DNA from: UBA4427 sp046351135
GTDB taxonomy: Bacteria > Myxococcota_A > UBA9160 > UBA4427
Reading direction: 5' to 3'
NCBI GenBank assembly: GCA_046351135.1
Contig: JAXLZA010000001.1
Location: 124,001-188,000, forward strand
Length of the DNA stretch: 64,000 nt
In this document: piece by piece, positions 31,827-43,161 of the stretch
How positions within the stretch are numbered: position 1 is the first letter of the stretch
Layout of the letters: every line of letters begins with the position of its first letter
Notes under the pieces: generated by a model
The model's database searches: none
What the model was told of the DNA's origin: nothing
What the model saw: only the letters and a program-made list of their open reading frames with translations
Position numbers and translations under genes: made by a program

Positions 31827-32693
31827 GTGGCAGAGGTTTCTGCAGGGGACGTGAAGGCGCTGCGTGATTCCACCGGCGCGGGAATGATGGATTGCAAGCG
31901 GGCGCTCGCCGATGCGGCGGGCGACGTCGAGCGCGCGCGGGAGCTCCTGCGCGAGCGCGGCCTCGCGAAGGCCGGCAAGCGCGCCGGGCGCGAGACCTCC
32001 GAGGGCGCGGTCGTGTTCGCGTCCCAGGGTGGCAAGGGCGCCCTGATCGAGCTCGGCTGCGAGACGGACTTCGTCGCGAAGACCCCCGACTTCCAGGGGC
32101 TCGCCCAGTCGATCGCCCAGGCCTGTCTGCAGGCCTCGGGCGTGAACGACGCGGAGAAGGCCCTCGCGCTCAAGCTCGGCGGCGGGACGGTGGACGACGT
32201 CATCAAGGCGGCGGTCGCCAAGGTCGGCGAGAACATCCAGCTCAAGCGCGTGGCCTCGGTCGAAGTCCAGGGCGTCACCGGCGGCTACGTCCACGGTGGC
32301 GGCAAGCTCGGCGTGCTGGTCGCGATCGAGACGGGGCTCTCGGGCGCCGAGGTCGAGGCGGTGGCGAAGGACGTCGCGATGCACGTCGCGGCCCACGACC
32401 CGACGCCGATCGCCGTCGATCGCGCGGACGTGCCGGCTGCGGTGGTCGAGAAGGAGCGCAAGATCCTGACGGCCCAGGCGATGGAGAGCGGCAAGCCCGC
32501 CAACGTCGTCGAGAAGATGGTCGACGGCCGCATCAACAAGTTCTTCTCGGAGAACTGTCTGCTGGCCCAGGGCTTCGTGAAGGACCCCGACACGTCGATC
32601 CGCGACCTGCTCGCGAAGACGGGCAAGACGGCGGGCGGCACGCTGACGGTCAAGTCCTTCGTGCGCTTCAAGCTGGGAGAGGCCGCTTCCTAG
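31827..32693 (+). CDS. tsf: Elongation factor Ts
   Basis: Guanine nucleotide exchange factor for EF-Tu, 288 residues. The N-terminal UBA-like domain shows VKALRDSTGAGMMDCKRALADAAGD; the EF-Tu contact segment TDFVAKTPDF is present; and the dimerisation region ends in DLLAKTGKTAGGTLTVKSFVRFKLGE. The start is GTG 31827 behind a GGGAGACGAGG stretch. It lies 75 bases after rpsB, the classic order, and its stop shares a base with the pyrH start. Confidence 0.96.
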   Translation: MAEVSAGDVKALRDSTGAGMMDCKRALADAAGDVERARELLRERGLAKAGKRAGRETSEGAVVFASQGGKGALIELGCETDFVAKTPDFQGLAQSIAQACLQASGVNDAEKALALKLGGGTVDDVIKAAVAKVGENIQLKRVASVEVQGVTGGYVHGGGKLGVLVAIETGLSGAEVEAVAKDVAMHVAAHDPTPIAVDRADVPAAVVEKERKILTAQAMESGKPANVVEKMVDGRINKFFSENCLLAQGFVKDPDTSIRDLLAKTGKTAGGTLTVKSFVRFKLGEAAS

Positions 32694-33415
32694 TGGCGAC
32701 GGGATACCGGAGGATCCTCTTGAAACTCTCCGGCGAGGGCCTCGCCGGAGAAGACGGATTCGGGATCCATCCGGGTCTCATCGCGGACATCGCCGCCCAG
32801 GTCGGCGAGGTCCACGCGCTCGGGACCGAGATCTGCATCGTGATCGGCGGCGGCAACATCATCCGCGGGATGACGGCGGCCGCCCAGGGCATGGACCGCG
32901 CCCAGGCCGACTACATGGGGATGCTCGCCAGCGTCATCAACGCGATGGCGCTCCAGGACGCGCTCGAGAAGCAGGGCGTCTCGACCCGCGTCCAGACCGC
33001 GATCGAGATCGCCCAGGTCGCGGAGCCCTACATCCGACGGCGTGCGATGCGCCACATGGAGAAGGGCCGGATCGTGATCTTCGCGGCCGGAACGGGCAAT
33101 CCCTACTTCACGACCGACACCGCGGCCGCCCTGCGCGCCGCCGAGGTCCACGCCGAGGTCGTGATGAAGGCGACCCAGGTCGACGGGGTCTACAGCGCGG
33201 ATCCCCACAAGGATCCGACCGCCGTGCGCTACGACGAGCTCTCCTTCGCCGAGGCGCTCCAGCGGGACCTGCGCTTCATGGACCAGACGGCGATCGCGCT
33301 CTGTCGGGAGAACGATCTGCCGATCCATCTCTTCGACATGAGCGTCCGCGGCAACATCATGAAGGCCGTCCGCGGCGAGCGGGTGGGCACGATCGTCGGG
33401 CGTTCGCGAGACTGA
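32693..33415 (+). CDS. pyrH: Uridylate kinase
   Basis: Phosphorylates UMP to UDP for pyrimidine nucleotide synthesis, as a cytoplasmic hexamer. Length is 240 residues. Family motifs are RILLKLSGEGLAG at the N-terminus, VIGGGNIIRG, YMGMLASVINAMALQDALE, GTGNPYFTTDTAAALRA, KATQVDGVYSADP and the late LFDMSVRGNIMKAVRGE. GTG 32693 is chosen: it overlaps the tsf stop by one base and GGGAGAGG is about 10 bases before it. The kinase sits where it does in most bacteria, between tsf and frr. Confidence 0.96.
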   Translation: MATGYRRILLKLSGEGLAGEDGFGIHPGLIADIAAQVGEVHALGTEICIVIGGGNIIRGMTAAAQGMDRAQADYMGMLASVINAMALQDALEKQGVSTRVQTAIEIAQVAEPYIRRRAMRHMEKGRIVIFAAGTGNPYFTTDTAAALRAAEVHAEVVMKATQVDGVYSADPHKDPTAVRYDELSFAEALQRDLRFMDQTAIALCRENDLPIHLFDMSVRGNIMKAVRGERVGTIVGRSRD

Positions 33416-33489
33416 CGGGGATCGATCGGGGGCCGGGCCGCGTGGGGGCGGGCCGGTGCAGGCGCCGCGATCCGGAGGGAGCGATCGGA

Positions 33490-34059
33490 ATGGCAGACGA
33501 ATCGGACGTGACCGCGCTGTACGACGAGGCGCGCGACTCGATGGACAAGACCATCGAGCACTTTCGCAAGGAGCTGAAGAAGGTCCGCACCGGCCGCGCG
33601 AGCACGAGCCTGCTCGACGGGCTCACGGCGGAGTACTTCGGGACCTCGACGCCGCTGAACCAGCTGGCGACGGTGGCCGCGCCCGATCCGCGCATGATCG
33701 TGATCTCGCCCTTCGACAAGTCGGCGATCTCCGCGATCGAGAAGGCGATCCACGCCTCCGACCTCGGCGTCAGCCCGAGCAACGACGGCAAGGTCATCCG
33801 CCTCGCGATCCCGCCCCTGACCGAGGAACGCCGCAAGAACCTGGTCAAGCAGGTCAAGAAGATCGCCGAGGAGCACAAGGTCCGGATCCGCGACGCCCGC
33901 CGCGATGCGCTCGCGCTGCTCAAGGATCTCGAGGACGACGGGCTCTCGAAGGACGATCGCCACCGGGCGGAGAAGCGCATCCAGGACCTGACCGACGAGC
34001 ACGGCAAGAAGATCGACGAGCTGACCGCGCAGAAGGAAAAGGAAGTCCTCGAGGTCTGA
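33490..34059 (+). CDS. frr: Ribosome recycling factor
   Basis: Splits post-termination ribosomes together with EF-G. The protein is 189 residues and tRNA-shaped by family. Landmarks are MDKTIEHFRKELKKVRTGRAS, YFGTSTPLNQLATVAAPDPRMIVISPFDKS, NDGKVIRLAIPPLTEERRKNLVKQVKK and the C-terminal helix. ATG 33490 (MADESDV) follows a GGAGGGAGC site; an in-frame GTG at 33442 is less likely. It is 74 bases after pyrH. Confidence 0.96.
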   Translation: MADESDVTALYDEARDSMDKTIEHFRKELKKVRTGRASTSLLDGLTAEYFGTSTPLNQLATVAAPDPRMIVISPFDKSAISAIEKAIHASDLGVSPSNDGKVIRLAIPPLTEERRKNLVKQVKKIAEEHKVRIRDARRDALALLKDLEDDGLSKDDRHRAEKRIQDLTDEHGKKIDELTAQKEKEVLEV

Positions 34060-34088
34060 CCCGTCCGAGGGGGCCGCGAGAGGATCCC

Positions 34089-34844
<756 letters not shown>

Positions 34845-34854
34845 GGGGCGGGCG

Positions 34855-36093
34855 ATGAAGCGCATCGCGATCCTCGGCAGCACGGGCAGCATCGGCGAGC
34901 AGACCCTCGACGTCGTCGCGCGCCACCCCGATCGCTTCGAGGTCGTGGCGCTCGCGGCGGGGCGTCGGGTCGAGCGCGTCGTCGAGCAGGCGCGGCGCTT
35001 CCGGCCGCGGCTCGTCTCCGTCTCCGATCCCACCGACGCCGCGCAGATCCGCACGGCCCTCGGACCGGACTTCGAGGTCGTGTCGGGGGACGCCGGGCTC
35101 CTCGCGGTCGCGACGGCGCCGGGGGATCTCGTGGTCGCGGCGCTCGTCGGGGCGGTGGGCCTCGAGCCGGTCCTCGCGGCGATCCGGGCCGGACGCGCGA
35201 TCGGCCTCGCGAACAAGGAAGTCATGGTGATGGCCGGCGCGCTGGTGCGGCGCGAGGCGGCGGCGCGCGGCGTCGACATCATCCCGATCGACTCGGAGCA
35301 CAGCGCGATCTTCCAGTGCCTCTCGGGCAGCCGACCCGATCAGATCGGCCGGCTGATCCTGACCTGCTCCGGCGGGCCCTTCCGGACCTGGTCCGCGGCG
35401 GCGATGGCGAACGCGAAGATCGAGGAGGCGCTCGCCCATCCGAAGTGGTCGATGGGGGCCAAGATCTCGATCGACTCGGCGACGCTCATGAACAAGGGCC
35501 TCGAGGTCATCGAGGCGCGCTGGCTCTTCGACGTCCCCGCGACGCGGGTCGACGTCGTCGTCCATCCCCAGTCGATCGTCCATTCGCTGGTCGAGTTCCG
35601 GGATCGCTCGGTGCTCGCGCAGCTCGGGCTCCCCGACATGCGGGTCCCGATCGCCGTCGCCCTCGCGCATCCGGAGCGCGTCGACCTCGAGCTCCCGCGC
35701 CTCGACCTCGTCGAGGTGGCGCGGCTCGACTTCGAGGCACCGGATCGCACGCGCTTCCCGTGCCTCGAGCTCGCCTATCGCGCCGTCGCCGGGAGCGAGG
35801 CGGCGCCGGCGGTCCTGAACGCGGCCAACGAGATCGCCGTCGAGGCCTTCCTCGCCGGCCGCATCGCGTTTCCCGACATCGCGGCGATCAACGCCCGCGT
35901 GCTCGACGCCCACCTCGCCGACCACGCCGGGGAGGGCGTCTCCGAGCTCGCCGCAGTGCGCGCGGCCGATGCCTGGGCCCGCGCCGCCGCGCAGGACTGG
36001 CTCGCCGAGCGCGATGCGGCGTCGCGCGCGGGCCTCGCGCGGACGCAGGCGGTTGCCGCCGCGGCGCCGCGGGCGGTGGTCGGGGGACGCTGA
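34855..36093 (+). CDS. dxr: 1-deoxy-D-xylulose 5-phosphate reductoisomerase
   Basis: Second step of the MEP isoprenoid pathway; converts DXP to MEP with NADPH and a divalent metal. The NADPH site is ILGSTGSIGEQTLDVV. Metal and substrate motifs include IPIDSEHSAIFQCL, LTCSGGPFRTW, HPKWSMGAKISIDSATLMNKGLEVIEA and HPQSIVHSLVEF. Length (412 residues) is usual. The C-terminus is Ala-rich. Its stop shares one base with the rseP start, so the two are coupled. Confidence 0.96.
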   Translation: MKRIAILGSTGSIGEQTLDVVARHPDRFEVVALAAGRRVERVVEQARRFRPRLVSVSDPTDAAQIRTALGPDFEVVSGDAGLLAVATAPGDLVVAALVGAVGLEPVLAAIRAGRAIGLANKEVMVMAGALVRREAAARGVDIIPIDSEHSAIFQCLSGSRPDQIGRLILTCSGGPFRTWSAAAMANAKIEEALAHPKWSMGAKISIDSATLMNKGLEVIEARWLFDVPATRVDVVVHPQSIVHSLVEFRDRSVLAQLGLPDMRVPIAVALAHPERVDLELPRLDLVEVARLDFEAPDRTRFPCLELAYRAVAGSEAAPAVLNAANEIAVEAFLAGRIAFPDIAAINARVLDAHLADHAGEGVSELAAVRAADAWARAAAQDWLAERDAASRAGLARTQAVAAAAPRAVVGGR

Positions 36094-37967
36094 TGCCGGT
36101 CGTCGACACGCTGGTCGCGGTGATCCCGCTGCTCGGTCTGCTGATCGTCGTCCACGAGCTCGGCCACTTCCTGGTCGCGAAGGCCTGCGGCGTCCGCGTG
36201 CTCAAGTTCTCGATCGGCTTCGGGGCCCCGATCGGCATCGGCCGGTTGCGCGCGCGCTGGGAGCGCAACGGGACCGAGTACGTGATCGGCTGGATTCCCC
36301 TCGGCGGCTTCGTGCGCATGCTCGGCGAGGCGATGCCCGGCGACGATCCCGACGCTGCGGCGGTGCCCGTCGACGCGCGCCCCGACGAGTTCCTCGACGC
36401 GAAGTCCGTCTGGCAGAAGCTCGCCGTCGTGTTCGCCGGGCCGGCGATGAACCTGCTGCTGCCGATCGTCTGTCTGCTCGGGATCCTCTGGGTCGGCTTC
36501 CCGCGCCCCGCCGCCATCGTCGGCTCCGTCGAGGTCGGCTCCCCGGCCGAGGCGGCCGGGATCCGCGTCGGCGATCGCATCGTGGCCGTCGACGGCGAGC
36601 CGGTCGGCTGGTGGGACGAGGTGGTCCGGCCGCTTCAGGAGAAGCGCTCGCCCGCGGTCGCGTCGATCGAGGTCGACCGCGGCGGCGAGCGGGAGACGAT
36701 CCCCGTCGCGCTCGCGACGCAGAAGACGCGGGACCGCTTCGGCGCCGTCGTCGATACCGGCTGGATCGGCGTCAGCAATCGGCGCCAGGCGGCGCTCGTC
36801 GGCGTGCCGGATGCGGACAGCGAGGCGGCGCGGGCGGGGCTGCGCTCCGGGGACCTCGTCGTGGCGGTCGGGGAGACGGAGATCGAGGATTGGGAGTCGC
36901 TTCGCGCGGCTCAGGCCCGGGCCGTCGCCGAGGCGCAGGCGAACGGGATCCCGCGGATCGTGTGGACGGTGGAGCGCGCGAAGACGGGCGAGGGCGCGGA
37001 GGCTTCGGGCGCGCCGGCGGAAGGGACGAGCGCGGCGGACGGTGCGACCGCTGCGGGCGGAGCAGACGCGCGCTCGTCGGCGCGGGCGGACGCGAAGGCG
37101 TCGGCCGGTGGCGCGGCGGCGGAGGCGAAGGCCGGCGGCGCGCCGGCGGCGCCCGAGACGGAGAAGCGGAAGATCGCGGTGCCCCTCGACGCGGAGCTCG
37201 CGGCGATGGGGCTGATCCCGGCGACGATCCTCGTCGGCTACGTCGCCCCGGACAAGCCGGCGGCGGAGGCCGGGCTCCGGGCGAACGACCTCGTGCTCTT
37301 CGTGGACGGCGATCCGATCGGGAGCTTCGAGAGCTTCGTGTCCCGGGTCCAGACGAGCGGCGGGCGGCCGCTCGACATCACCTACTCTCGCGCGGGGCGC
37401 GTCGAGCACGTCACGCTGGCGGCCCGGGAGGAGACGGTGCCCGGGCTCTACGAGATCGAGGGGCTCGAGGAGAAGGTCTATCAGATCGGCCTCGGCGCGG
37501 CGGTCTCGACCCTGCCCGGCGCGATCGAGAAGCAGCGCCTGCGCAATCCCGTCGAGTCGGTCCCGCGTGCGGTCGAGATGGCCTGGGCGATGACGACCGA
37601 CTACCTCGAGGGCCTCGGCAAGCTCTTCACTGGCGAGGTCGGCACCGACAAGCTCGCCGGTCCGATCGGCATCGCCCGCATCGCCCGCAAGTCTCTCGAC
37701 CAGGGCTGGCTCGACTATCTCTCGATGATGATGGTCATCAGCATCAATCTGGGCTTCCTGAACCTCCTCCCGATCCCGATCCTCGACGGAGGCCAGGCCG
37801 TCCTCTACTCGATCGAAGGGATCAAGCGGGCGCCGCTCTCGCTCCGGACGAAGGAGATCGCGACCTCGGTCGGCTTCGCGGTGATCGCGCTGCTGATGGG
37901 GCGCGCCTTCTGGAACGACCTGACGCCGTTCTGGCTGCGCTTCGTCTCCTGGCTCTCCTCCTCCTAG
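36093..37967 (+). CDS. rseP: Site-2 intramembrane metalloprotease RseP
   Basis: Inner-membrane zinc protease that performs the second cut in regulated proteolysis of anti-sigma factors or cleaves leftover signal peptides. The zinc motif is HELGH (His21, Glu22, His25) in the first membrane segment; the third ligand region is NLLPIPILDGGQ near the C-terminus. Between them are at least two PDZ domains. The protein has 624 residues, well above the usual 350-450, because the PDZ region is expanded and carries an Ala/Gly/Glu low-complexity insert (bases about 36980-37165) within or between PDZ domains. ATG 36093 overlaps the dxr stop. Confidence 0.93.
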   Translation: MPVVDTLVAVIPLLGLLIVVHELGHFLVAKACGVRVLKFSIGFGAPIGIGRLRARWERNGTEYVIGWIPLGGFVRMLGEAMPGDDPDAAAVPVDARPDEFLDAKSVWQKLAVVFAGPAMNLLLPIVCLLGILWVGFPRPAAIVGSVEVGSPAEAAGIRVGDRIVAVDGEPVGWWDEVVRPLQEKRSPAVASIEVDRGGERETIPVALATQKTRDRFGAVVDTGWIGVSNRRQAALVGVPDADSEAARAGLRSGDLVVAVGETEIEDWESLRAAQARAVAEAQANGIPRIVWTVERAKTGEGAEASGAPAEGTSAADGATAAGGADARSSARADAKASAGGAAAEAKAGGAPAAPETEKRKIAVPLDAELAAMGLIPATILVGYVAPDKPAAEAGLRANDLVLFVDGDPIGSFESFVSRVQTSGGRPLDITYSRAGRVEHVTLAAREETVPGLYEIEGLEEKVYQIGLGAAVSTLPGAIEKQRLRNPVESVPRAVEMAWAMTTDYLEGLGKLFTGEVGTDKLAGPIGIARIARKSLDQGWLDYLSMMMVISINLGFLNLLPIPILDGGQAVLYSIEGIKRAPLSLRTKEIATSVGFAVIALLMGRAFWNDLTPFWLRFVSWLSSS

Positions 37968-37998
37968 GGCGCGGGCCTCTCGACGGAGGTCGTGCCAG

Positions 37999-38129
37999 GT
38001 GCCCCGGCCGGGCGCGGCCCGGCACTCGGGCTTCGACCGGCACGCGGGGAGGGGCCGGTCGGCTGCGTTGGGCGCCGTGCTGCGCGTGCCGGGCTCAATC
38101 TCGCGCCGGGCCGCGCCCGGCCGGGGCAC
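37999..38129. repeat. 25-bp perfect inverted repeat in the rseP-tsaB gap
   Basis: The left arm 37999-38023 is the exact reverse complement of the right arm 38105-38129, about 81 bases apart. Inside, GCCCGGCAC (38017-38025) can pair with GTGCCGGGC, giving a competing fold. The whole 346-base gap (37968-38313) has no supported gene. The element could be a large terminator-like stem after rseP, a structured RNA, or a miniature repeat with terminal inverted repeats. No target-site duplication was recognised. Confidence 0.8.
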
Positions 38130-38313
38130 TCAGGGGGCTGCGTGGGGGGCTCCGCGTCCTGGTCTCGTCGTGATGGGGTTCTGCTGTTGGATGGGGAGCC
38201 CAGCTGGTGCGGGGCAGCTCGCGGCGGGTACGGCTCGCTTTGGCGCTCGTGATTCCGGGGCGCCGCAGCTGCCGGGTCGCCTGCGACGTGGGTGACTGCT
38301 ATTCGGGAGCGGC

Positions 38314-39141
38314 ATGACGACGCCTCCTCATCGATTGCTCGCGCTGGAGTCGGCGACCGACTGGCTGTCGGTCGCCGTGCTCGAGGCGGGGCGGGTCGTC
38401 GCGCTCGAGGCCCATGCCGGGAGCCGACAGCACTCGACGGCGCTGCTCTCGGTGGTCGACGCGGCGCTGCGGTCCGCGGGCGGGGGGCTCGAGGCGATCG
38501 ATGCGATGGCGATCTCGTCGGGACCGGGCTCCTTCACGAGCCTGCGCATCGGGATCGCGACCTTGAAGGGGCTGGCCTTCGGGCGGGCGATCCCGGTGAT
38601 CGGGGTCTCGACGCTCGAGGTGATGGCGCTCGCGGGGCTCGAGGCGGCCGGGCTGGGGGCGGAGGCCTCGACGGCGGACGCGTCGGCCGGCGCGGTCGTC
38701 GGATCCGGCGCCGGATCGGGGGCGGGGCCCGAGGTCCTGGCACTCCTCGATGCCCGGCGCGGCGAATGGTATGCGGGGGCCTGGCGCGCGCCGGCGTCGG
38801 CCGACGGGCTCCCCGTCGATACGCTGGCCGCCGGTCTCTACGCCCCGGCGCGCCTCGTCGAAGACCTGCCGCGACCCGTCGTCGCGGTGTGCCCCGAGCC
38901 CGGGCCCTGGCGCGAGGGCTTCGCGCGCGCCGGGCTCCGGCTTGCGGGCTGCATCGAGGGGGCTGCGGCCCGGCCCCGGGCCGATCGGGTCGGGCAGATC
39001 GGCCTGCTCCGCCTCGCGCGCGGCGAGGGCGAGCGCGCGTCGACCCTCTCGGCGCGCTACCTGCGCCGGGCCCAGGCCGAGGCCCAGCGCACGGGCCAGG
39101 CGGTCGAGGCGGGGGAGACCGAGCGGCTCGAGCGGGCCTGA
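38314..39141 (+). CDS. tsaB: tRNA threonylcarbamoyladenosine biosynthesis protein TsaB
   Basis: Partner of TsaD in making the t6A modification at position 37 of ANN-reading tRNAs. The ASKHA-type N-terminus LLALESATDWLSVAVLEAG, HSTALLSVVDAAL and ISSGPGSFTSLRIGIATLKGLAFG are characteristic. Length is 275 residues, longer than E. coli TsaB, mainly from an Ala/Gly/Ser-rich insert around residues 108-130 (bases 38635-38725). GGGAGC precedes ATG 38314. tsaC, tsaD and tsaE are not in the window. Confidence 0.9.
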   Translation: MTTPPHRLLALESATDWLSVAVLEAGRVVALEAHAGSRQHSTALLSVVDAALRSAGGGLEAIDAMAISSGPGSFTSLRIGIATLKGLAFGRAIPVIGVSTLEVMALAGLEAAGLGAEASTADASAGAVVGSGAGSGAGPEVLALLDARRGEWYAGAWRAPASADGLPVDTLAAGLYAPARLVEDLPRPVVAVCPEPGPWREGFARAGLRLAGCIEGAAARPRADRVGQIGLLRLARGEGERASTLSARYLRRAQAEAQRTGQAVEAGETERLERA

Positions 39142-39429
39142 GGGCGGTGGCCGAGGGGGGCCGGTGTGCTGGCGGGCCCCCAAAACGTCGCGTAATCTCG
39201 CGCAGTTAGCGCTGCCCCACGACTGGGCGAGGCCGCTCTCGAACGCCATCCTGGACGCTCCCGCCCCGCGCGCCCTGCGCCGAGCCGGGTCGCGTCCGGG
39301 TGTCCGTTTGCGGAGCGCCCGTTGGTCGCGGGGGCGGCACGAAAGCGCATCGTGGGCCAATCCGCGCCTCCGGGACGGGGCGCAGCGACGAGCGCATCAA
39401 CGCATCAAAAGGCAGGACCCAAACCTCTC

Positions 39430-40452
39430 ATGGCACTCCAGATCTACTACGACAAAGACGCGGACCTGAAGCGGATCCAGAGCAAGAAGGTCGCGATCAT
39501 CGGCTATGGCAGCCAGGGCCATGCCCACGCCCAGAACCTCCACCACTCGGGCGTCGACGTCGTGGTCGGTCTCCGCAAGGACTCGCCGACCTGGGCGAAG
39601 GCCGAGGCCGCGGGGCTGAAGGTCGAGACGGTCGCCGAGGCGACCCGCAAGTCGGACGTGATCATGCTGACGCTGCCCGACGAGCTCGCGGCGGGGATCT
39701 ACAAGAACGAGATCGCCCCGAACCTGGCCGCCGGCAACTACCTCGCCGTCGCCCACGGCTTCAACATCCACTTCCAGGCGATCATCCCGCCCAAGGACGT
39801 GAACGTCATCATGATCGCGCCGAAGGGCCCGGGCCATACGGTGCGCGACCACTACGAGCAGGGGCGCGGGGTGCCGTGTCTCGTCGCGGTCCACCAGAAC
39901 CCGTCGGGCGACGCCTTCCAGGTCGCGCTCGCCTACGCGGCGGCGATCGGCGGTGGTCGCGCCGGCATCATCGAGACGAACTTCCGCGAGGAGACGGAGA
40001 CCGATCTCTTCGGCGAGCAGGCCGTCCTCTGCGGCGGGCTGACGTCCCTGATGCAGGCCGGCTTCGAGACCCTCGTCGAGGCGGGCTACGCCCCGGAGAT
40101 GGCCTACTTCGAGTGCATCCACGAGACCAAGCTCATCATCGACCTGATCTACGAAGGCGGCATCGCCAACATGCGGTACTCGATCTCGAATACTGCCGAG
40201 TACGGCGACTTCATCAGCGGGCCCCGCGTGATCGACGCGTCGGTCAAGGCGCGCATGAAGGACGTCCTGACCGACATCCAGACCGGCGAGTTCGCGAAGC
40301 GCTTCATCCTCGAGAACCAGGCGGGCAACGTCGGCATGAACGCGCGGCGACGCGCGGCCGCGGCCCACCAGCTCGAGGAGGTCGGTGCGCGTCTGCGCGG
40401 GCTGATGCCGTGGCTCGCGAAGAAGCAGCTCGTCGATCGCTCGAAGAACTGA
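39430..40452 (+). CDS. ilvC: Ketol-acid reductoisomerase (class I)
   Basis: NADPH- and Mg-dependent step of valine, leucine and isoleucine synthesis. Length is 340 residues, the short class I form. The cofactor fold is VAIIGYGSQGHAHAQNL; other landmarks are VIMLTLPDE, APKGPGHTVRDHYEQGRGVPCLVAV, ETNFREETETDLFGEQAVLCGG and YFECIHETKLIIDLIYEGGI. ATG 39430 aligns with the family start but has no clear ribosome binding site. The 288 bases upstream contain no visible attenuator. pssA, leuA and leuB follow on the same strand. Confidence 0.96.
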   Translation: MALQIYYDKDADLKRIQSKKVAIIGYGSQGHAHAQNLHHSGVDVVVGLRKDSPTWAKAEAAGLKVETVAEATRKSDVIMLTLPDELAAGIYKNEIAPNLAAGNYLAVAHGFNIHFQAIIPPKDVNVIMIAPKGPGHTVRDHYEQGRGVPCLVAVHQNPSGDAFQVALAYAAAIGGGRAGIIETNFREETETDLFGEQAVLCGGLTSLMQAGFETLVEAGYAPEMAYFECIHETKLIIDLIYEGGIANMRYSISNTAEYGDFISGPRVIDASVKARMKDVLTDIQTGEFAKRFILENQAGNVGMNARRRAAAAHQLEEVGARLRGLMPWLAKKQLVDRSKN

Positions 40453-40556
40453 GCGCGAGCGGCCGGAGCCGGAGCAGGCGCGGCCTGCCCGGCCGGCCGG
40501 CCGCGGCGGGTGCGGCCCGGCGATCGGGCGATTCGGGGGGGCGGATCGGAAGTGAC

Positions 40557-41569
40557 ATGCAGGCAGTAGACGAGGCCGACGCGAAACGCCGCAAGCGGCG
40601 ACGGCGCCGCCGTCGTCGCGATACTCCCGACCGCGGGGGCTTCGCGGCCCTGTTGCCCCAGCTGCTCACGACCGGGAACCTCGCCGCGGGCTTCCTCGCC
40701 ATCATCAAGGCGAGCAACGGCGAGGTTCTGCACGCCTCCTACGCGATCTTCGTGGCGGCGCTCTTCGACATCCTCGACGGGCGCGCCGCGCGCATGACGG
40801 GGAACGTGAGCCGCTTCGGCGCGGAGTACGACTCGATCTCGGACACCGTCTCGTTCGGGGTCGCGCCGGCGGTGCTCGCGTTCCATGCCGGCGACTTCGC
40901 GAGCCTGGGCTGGGCGGGGGGCGTCATGGCCTTCGTCTACACGGCCTGTGCGTCGCTGCGGCTCGCGCGCTTCAACGTCCAGTCGGGGCGGTATCTCTAC
41001 CGCTTCGACGGGATGCCGACGCCGGCCGGGGCGGGGATGGTGCTCTCGGCGGTCTGGTTCGTGAAGTTCCTGACCGAGCGCGGGATCGATTTCACGATCC
41101 ATCCGATCGTGCCGGCGGTCGGCGTCGTGGGACTCGGGCTGCTGATGGTGAGCCCGATTCCCTATCGGAGCTTCAAGGACCTGAAGCTCGGACACGGATT
41201 CTCGGGGACGGTCATTCCGGTCATCGTGCTGATCGTGTTGTTGGTCGAGCCGGACCTGAACTTCTTCCTGGTCGGCATCGCCTACGTCCTCTCCGGGCCG
41301 GCGGGGATGCTCTGGCGCTGGAAGACGGGGCAGGAGCTGCTCCCGGCCCAGTCGGCGGAGGACGTCGCGGCGGCGGAGGCGTTGGGGCCGCCCGCCCTGG
41401 TCGGTGGGCTCGGCTTCGGGGGCTCGGTGCGGTCGGTGTGGGACGAGCTCGACCGCGAGGGCCAGCCGGAGGACGAAGAGCCGATCGGGCCGGGGTCGCG
41501 GGATGCGAGCAACGTGACCTCGCTCGCGGACCACTTTCCGAGCGGCGGCACGCGGGGCGAGGGGGGACG

Positions 41570-41573
<4 letters not shown>
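40557..41573 (+). CDS. pssA: CDP-diacylglycerol-serine O-phosphatidyltransferase
   Basis: Membrane enzyme that makes phosphatidylserine, precursor of phosphatidylethanolamine, from CDP-diacylglycerol. The CDP-alcohol phosphotransferase signature is DILDGRAARMTGNVSRFGAEYDSISD, with all catalytic Asp residues present. About six to eight membrane segments follow. The N-terminus is very basic (KRRKRRRRRRRR) and the C-terminal 70 residues form an acidic soluble tail, which makes it longer (338 residues) than usual. ATG 40557 is the first start. It overlaps leuA by four bases. psd, often adjacent, is not seen. Confidence 0.9.
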
Positions 41574-43156
<1,583 letters not shown>

Positions 43157-43161
43157 AAGTC

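Noticed and set aside
37992..38295. Small open frames of 86-98 codons between rseP and tsaB
   Set aside because: They span the inverted repeat, have no ribosome binding site or protein-like pattern, and their frames are explained by G+C bias.
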